A stretch of DNA of 7,185 nt from an uncultured Oscillospiraceae bacterium (lineage in GTDB: Bacteria > Bacillota_A > Clostridia > Oscillospirales > Oscillospiraceae): contig CAAFFR010000084.1 of assembly GCA_900762245.1 (NCBI GenBank), forward strand, positions 1-7,185, in the 5' to 3' direction. A program made the translations under genes and the position numbers. Every line of letters starts with the position of its first letter. Position 1 is the stretch's first letter. Of this stretch, positions 5,401-7,185 are shown in pieces. The notes below the pieces were generated by a model, which was not told the DNA's origin, did no database searches, and worked only from the letters and a program-made list of their open reading frames with translations.

Positions 5401-7017
5401 ATGAAACGAATGATGCTTCTTTTGCTCTGCATCCTGCTGCTGGCAGGCTGCGCTGCCCGGACGGAATTTACCACTGCGCCGGAGGAAACATCTGCGCCCA
5501 ATGTTATCACGGTGACTACCGTGGATGAGCTGCTGGCAGCCATCGGTTCGGACCGGGAAATCCTCATGGAGCCGGGACGGTACAATCTCTATTGGGCCCG
5601 GGATTATGGCTGCAAAAGCGAAAATGAATCCTACGTCTGGGAGGAATACAGCGACGGCTATCAGCTGAAGCTGATAGGTGTGGAAAACCTGACCATCCGG
5701 GGCAGCGGCATGGATACTGCCACGCTGGTGACGCAGCCCCGGTATGCCAATGTTCTGGTTTTGCAGAACTGTGCCAATGTTACGCTGGAAAGCTTCACCG
5801 CAGGCCATACCGACGGTGGAGAATGCGCCGGAGGCGTGGTGAGCCTCATGGGCTGCAAGGATGTGATCCTGAACGCTATGGGCCTGTTTGGCTGCGGCAC
5901 CATTGGCGTCCAGACGGAGCTGTGTTCGGATATCGTGATCTCTGCCTGCGACATTTATGAGTGCACGTCCTACGGCGTCTGGTCAGACCGTACCGATGAC
6001 CTGACGGTGAAGGGCTGCACCTTGCGGAATCTGGGTGACCGGCAGTATAGCGGCGGGTCTGCTGTGTGGTTCGGCTCCAGCAGCGGTGTGGAGGTTTCTG
6101 ATTGCGAGATCAGGGACAATGCGCTGCTTTTTCTCGTGGGCGGTGACCCCAGCGGGGAGATCACCCTGAAAAATTGCAGCTTCACCAATAACAGGGTGGA
6201 GAGTGCTGCCTTTGATATCTACACCAGCGGCATGGTTCTGGATAACTGCAGCTTTGAGCAGAATGATTTCCGCTTCTGGTTCTCCGGAGCGGGTGTCACA
6301 GTTCTGGACGGCGTGGGAAAGACCCTGACGGAGGAACTGCTGGATATCCAGTACGATGCCAAGCCTCCCAAAGAGCCTGCCGGAGAGCAGACTCAGGTGA
6401 CGGTGTCCACTGTGGATGAATTGCTGGCGGCCATTGCCCCTGACACAGAGATCGTTCTGAAAGACGGCGACTATGATCTCAGCACGGCTTCCGATTACGG
6501 CTACGGCTTTTCCGACTACTATTTCTGGATGGAAGAATATGACGGCCCGGTACTGACCATTGAATCCGTCAACAATCTGACTATCCGCAGCGAAAGCGGG
6601 GATGTGACAAAATGCACCATCTCCGCCGTGCCCCGGTATGCCAATGTCTTCAACTTCCGCCGCAGCAGCAACATCACTCTCACAGGCTTTACCGCGGGAC
6701 ATACGCTGGAACCCGGCGAGTGCATGGGCGGCGTGCTGGATTTTGAGGGCTGTGATGCGGTGCTGGTGGAAAACTGCGGCCTCTTCGGCTGCGGTATTCT
6801 GGGTGTCCAGGCCCGTCTCAGCAGCGACATTGCAGTAAAGGGCTGTGAGATTTACGAATGCAGCTACGGCGGCATCAGTATGGCAGATGTGGCGGGCGTC
6901 ACCATCGAAAACTGCACCTTCCGGGACTTAGGCGGCAGTGCTTTCAGCTTCTACGATTGCAGGAATGTGACCATTGACGGTAAGACGGTCAATGGGAAAA
7001 GCTATAGTGGAGATTAA
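5401..7017 (+). CDS. Lipoprotein with duplicated right-handed parallel beta-helix domain
   Basis: This 538-residue protein starts with a lipoprotein signal peptide: basic MKR, a leucine-rich core and lipobox LAGC with the lipidated Cys17. It is therefore expected to be anchored to the outer face of the membrane. After a short linker come two homologous halves. Each begins with TVDELLAAI (41-48 and 338-345), has a (Q/V)PRYANV segment, then FTAGHT, GEC-GG, LFGCG and IYEC, and ends with CT(L/F)R(N/D)L. The repeated short strands with Asn/Cys at turns (VTLESF, IVISAC, LTVKGC, ITLKNCSF) are typical of pectate-lyase-type beta-helices. The first half carries about two extra coils (214-300). The family includes polysaccharide lyases and hydrolases as well as binding proteins; no catalytic residues can be assigned. 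ATG 5401 is chosen because AAAGGAAAGG (5382-5391) lies 9 nt upstream; starts at 5347 or 5392 would spoil the signal peptide or lack an SD. Confidence 0.9.
   Translation: MKRMMLLLLCILLLAGCAARTEFTTAPEETSAPNVITVTTVDELLAAIGSDREILMEPGRYNLYWARDYGCKSENESYVWEEYSDGYQLKLIGVENLTIRGSGMDTATLVTQPRYANVLVLQNCANVTLESFTAGHTDGGECAGGVVSLMGCKDVILNAMGLFGCGTIGVQTELCSDIVISACDIYECTSYGVWSDRTDDLTVKGCTLRNLGDRQYSGGSAVWFGSSSGVEVSDCEIRDNALLFLVGGDPSGEITLKNCSFTNNRVESAAFDIYTSGMVLDNCSFEQNDFRFWFSGAGVTVLDGVGKTLTEELLDIQYDAKPPKEPAGEQTQVTVSTVDELLAAIAPDTEIVLKDGDYDLSTASDYGYGFSDYYFWMEEYDGPVLTIESVNNLTIRSESGDVTKCTISAVPRYANVFNFRRSSNITLTGFTAGHTLEPGECMGGVLDFEGCDAVLVENCGLFGCGILGVQARLSSDIAVKGCEIYECSYGGISMADVAGVTIENCTFRDLGGSAFSFYDCRNVTIDGKTVNGKSYSGD
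5503..6033 (+). repeat. Beta-helix lipoprotein, internal repeat copy 1
   Basis: This stretch encodes residues 35-211 of the lipoprotein and aligns with copy 2 at an offset of 297 residues at the start and 299 from GECAGG onwards, so only a couple of residues of indel separate them. Cysteines 142, 152, 165, 183, 188 and 206 have counterparts in copy 2. Cys175 is Ser474 in the other copy. Confidence 0.85.
6397..6930 (+). repeat. Beta-helix lipoprotein, internal repeat copy 2
   Basis: This stretch encodes residues 333-510. Cysteines 441, 451, 464, 482, 487 and 505 match those of copy 1. The DNA is clearly diverged (for example gatgaattgctggcggcc against gatgagctgctggcagcc), mostly at third positions. 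The duplication is therefore old and has been kept under selection rather than being a recent tandem copy. Confidence 0.85.
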
Positions 7018-7023
7018 AAAATG

Positions 7024-7047
7024 GGGCGGGAATGAAAATTCCCGCCC
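7024..7047. terminator. Strong hairpin after the lipoprotein gene, T-tract on the minus-strand side
   Basis: GGGCGGGAAT (7024-7033) pairs perfectly with ATTCCCGCCC (7038-7047) around a GAAA loop. On the + strand no T-run follows (TCAGCTTG), but the A-run 7016-7021 on the left becomes a T-run on the minus strand. The site thus fits best as a terminator for leftward transcription from beyond the window, while also capping the 3' end of the lipoprotein mRNA. Confidence 0.7.
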
Positions 7048-7057
7048 TCAGCTTGTC

Positions 7058-7185
7058 GAAAAAGGCCTGCGGCCTTTTCCGCCAGTTTTTTGCAGTCTGC
7101 TGCGCGCACTCCTTGTGCGCCGTTGGCGCACAACTCGTACACTTGCAGCCTGAGAAGTATTTTGTGTCAGGTACACGCCCTGACA
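7058..7185. repeat. Hairpin-rich intergenic tract reaching the window edge
   Basis: Three perfect inverted repeats follow one another: AAAAGGCC-TGC-GGCCTTTT (7060-7078), TTGTGCGCC-GTT-GGCGCACAA (7113-7133) and TGTCAGG-TACACGC-CCTGACA (7165-7185). The motif TTGCAG occurs on both sides of the middle one (7090-7095 and 7142-7147 regions). I see no credible gene. The first hairpin has an A-run before and TTTT within its 3' arm and could act as a backup terminator. The tract looks like a structured dispersed repeat or part of a non-coding RNA cut by the window edge. Confidence 0.5.

Noticed and set aside
5983..6702. Minus-strand frame of 239 codons opposite the lipoprotein gene
   Set aside because: It is antisense to the clear repeat structure of the beta-helix protein, with no motif of its own.
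7048..7185. Minus-strand open frame from the window edge to a TGA at 7050-7048, next to the hairpin
   Set aside because: The product is arginine-rich and derives from hairpin sequence, with no known motif. It may be the tail of a gene outside the window but cannot be supported here.

Overview
The window looks like a chromosomal segment of a Gram-positive anaerobe of the class Clostridia, probably an Oscillospiraceae-type gut bacterium (Faecalibacterium or Subdoligranulum-like). That placement is an inference from moderately high GC with strong preference for ctg, cag and ggc codons, AGGAGG ribosome binding sites, sigma-A-type promoters, the L27 and ObgE sequences, and a compact sigma/anti-sigma pair. 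No species can be fixed from the sequence alone. All genes read on the + strand.

Bases 1-433 hold the 3' end of rpmA (ribosomal protein L27), its strong terminator, and a ~100-bp palindromic element built from 7-bp units (RTTGACA) around two small hairpins. This element separates rpmA from obgE, genes that are usually co-transcribed. Bases 434-1708 encode the GTPase ObgE, complete with the Obg fold, G domain and C-terminal OCT domain. The short gap after it contains an excellent promoter that lies partly inside the obgE terminator hairpin. Bases 1824-2975 encode a single AraC-family regulator, followed by a strong terminator.

The second half is the accessory and more interesting part. An ECF-type sigma factor (3093-3650) overlaps by 4 nt a membrane-anchored protein (3647-5317) with anti-sigma architecture: a short cytoplasmic head, one membrane helix and a very large outer part that carries an LprI-like (lysozyme-inhibitor-type) domain. 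A probable ECF-type promoter lies upstream. After 83 bp with no terminator comes a lipoprotein gene (5401-7017). Its product is a duplicated, cysteine-rich right-handed beta-helix, and it has its own near-consensus promoter with a 13-bp palindrome over the -35 box. The working picture is that the sigma/anti-sigma pair senses something at the cell surface, and that the lipoprotein is either a partner or an independently controlled surface protein.

The last 170 bp hold a hairpin whose T-tract lies on the minus-strand side, then a chain of three more perfect hairpins reaching the window edge. No credible gene is seen there.
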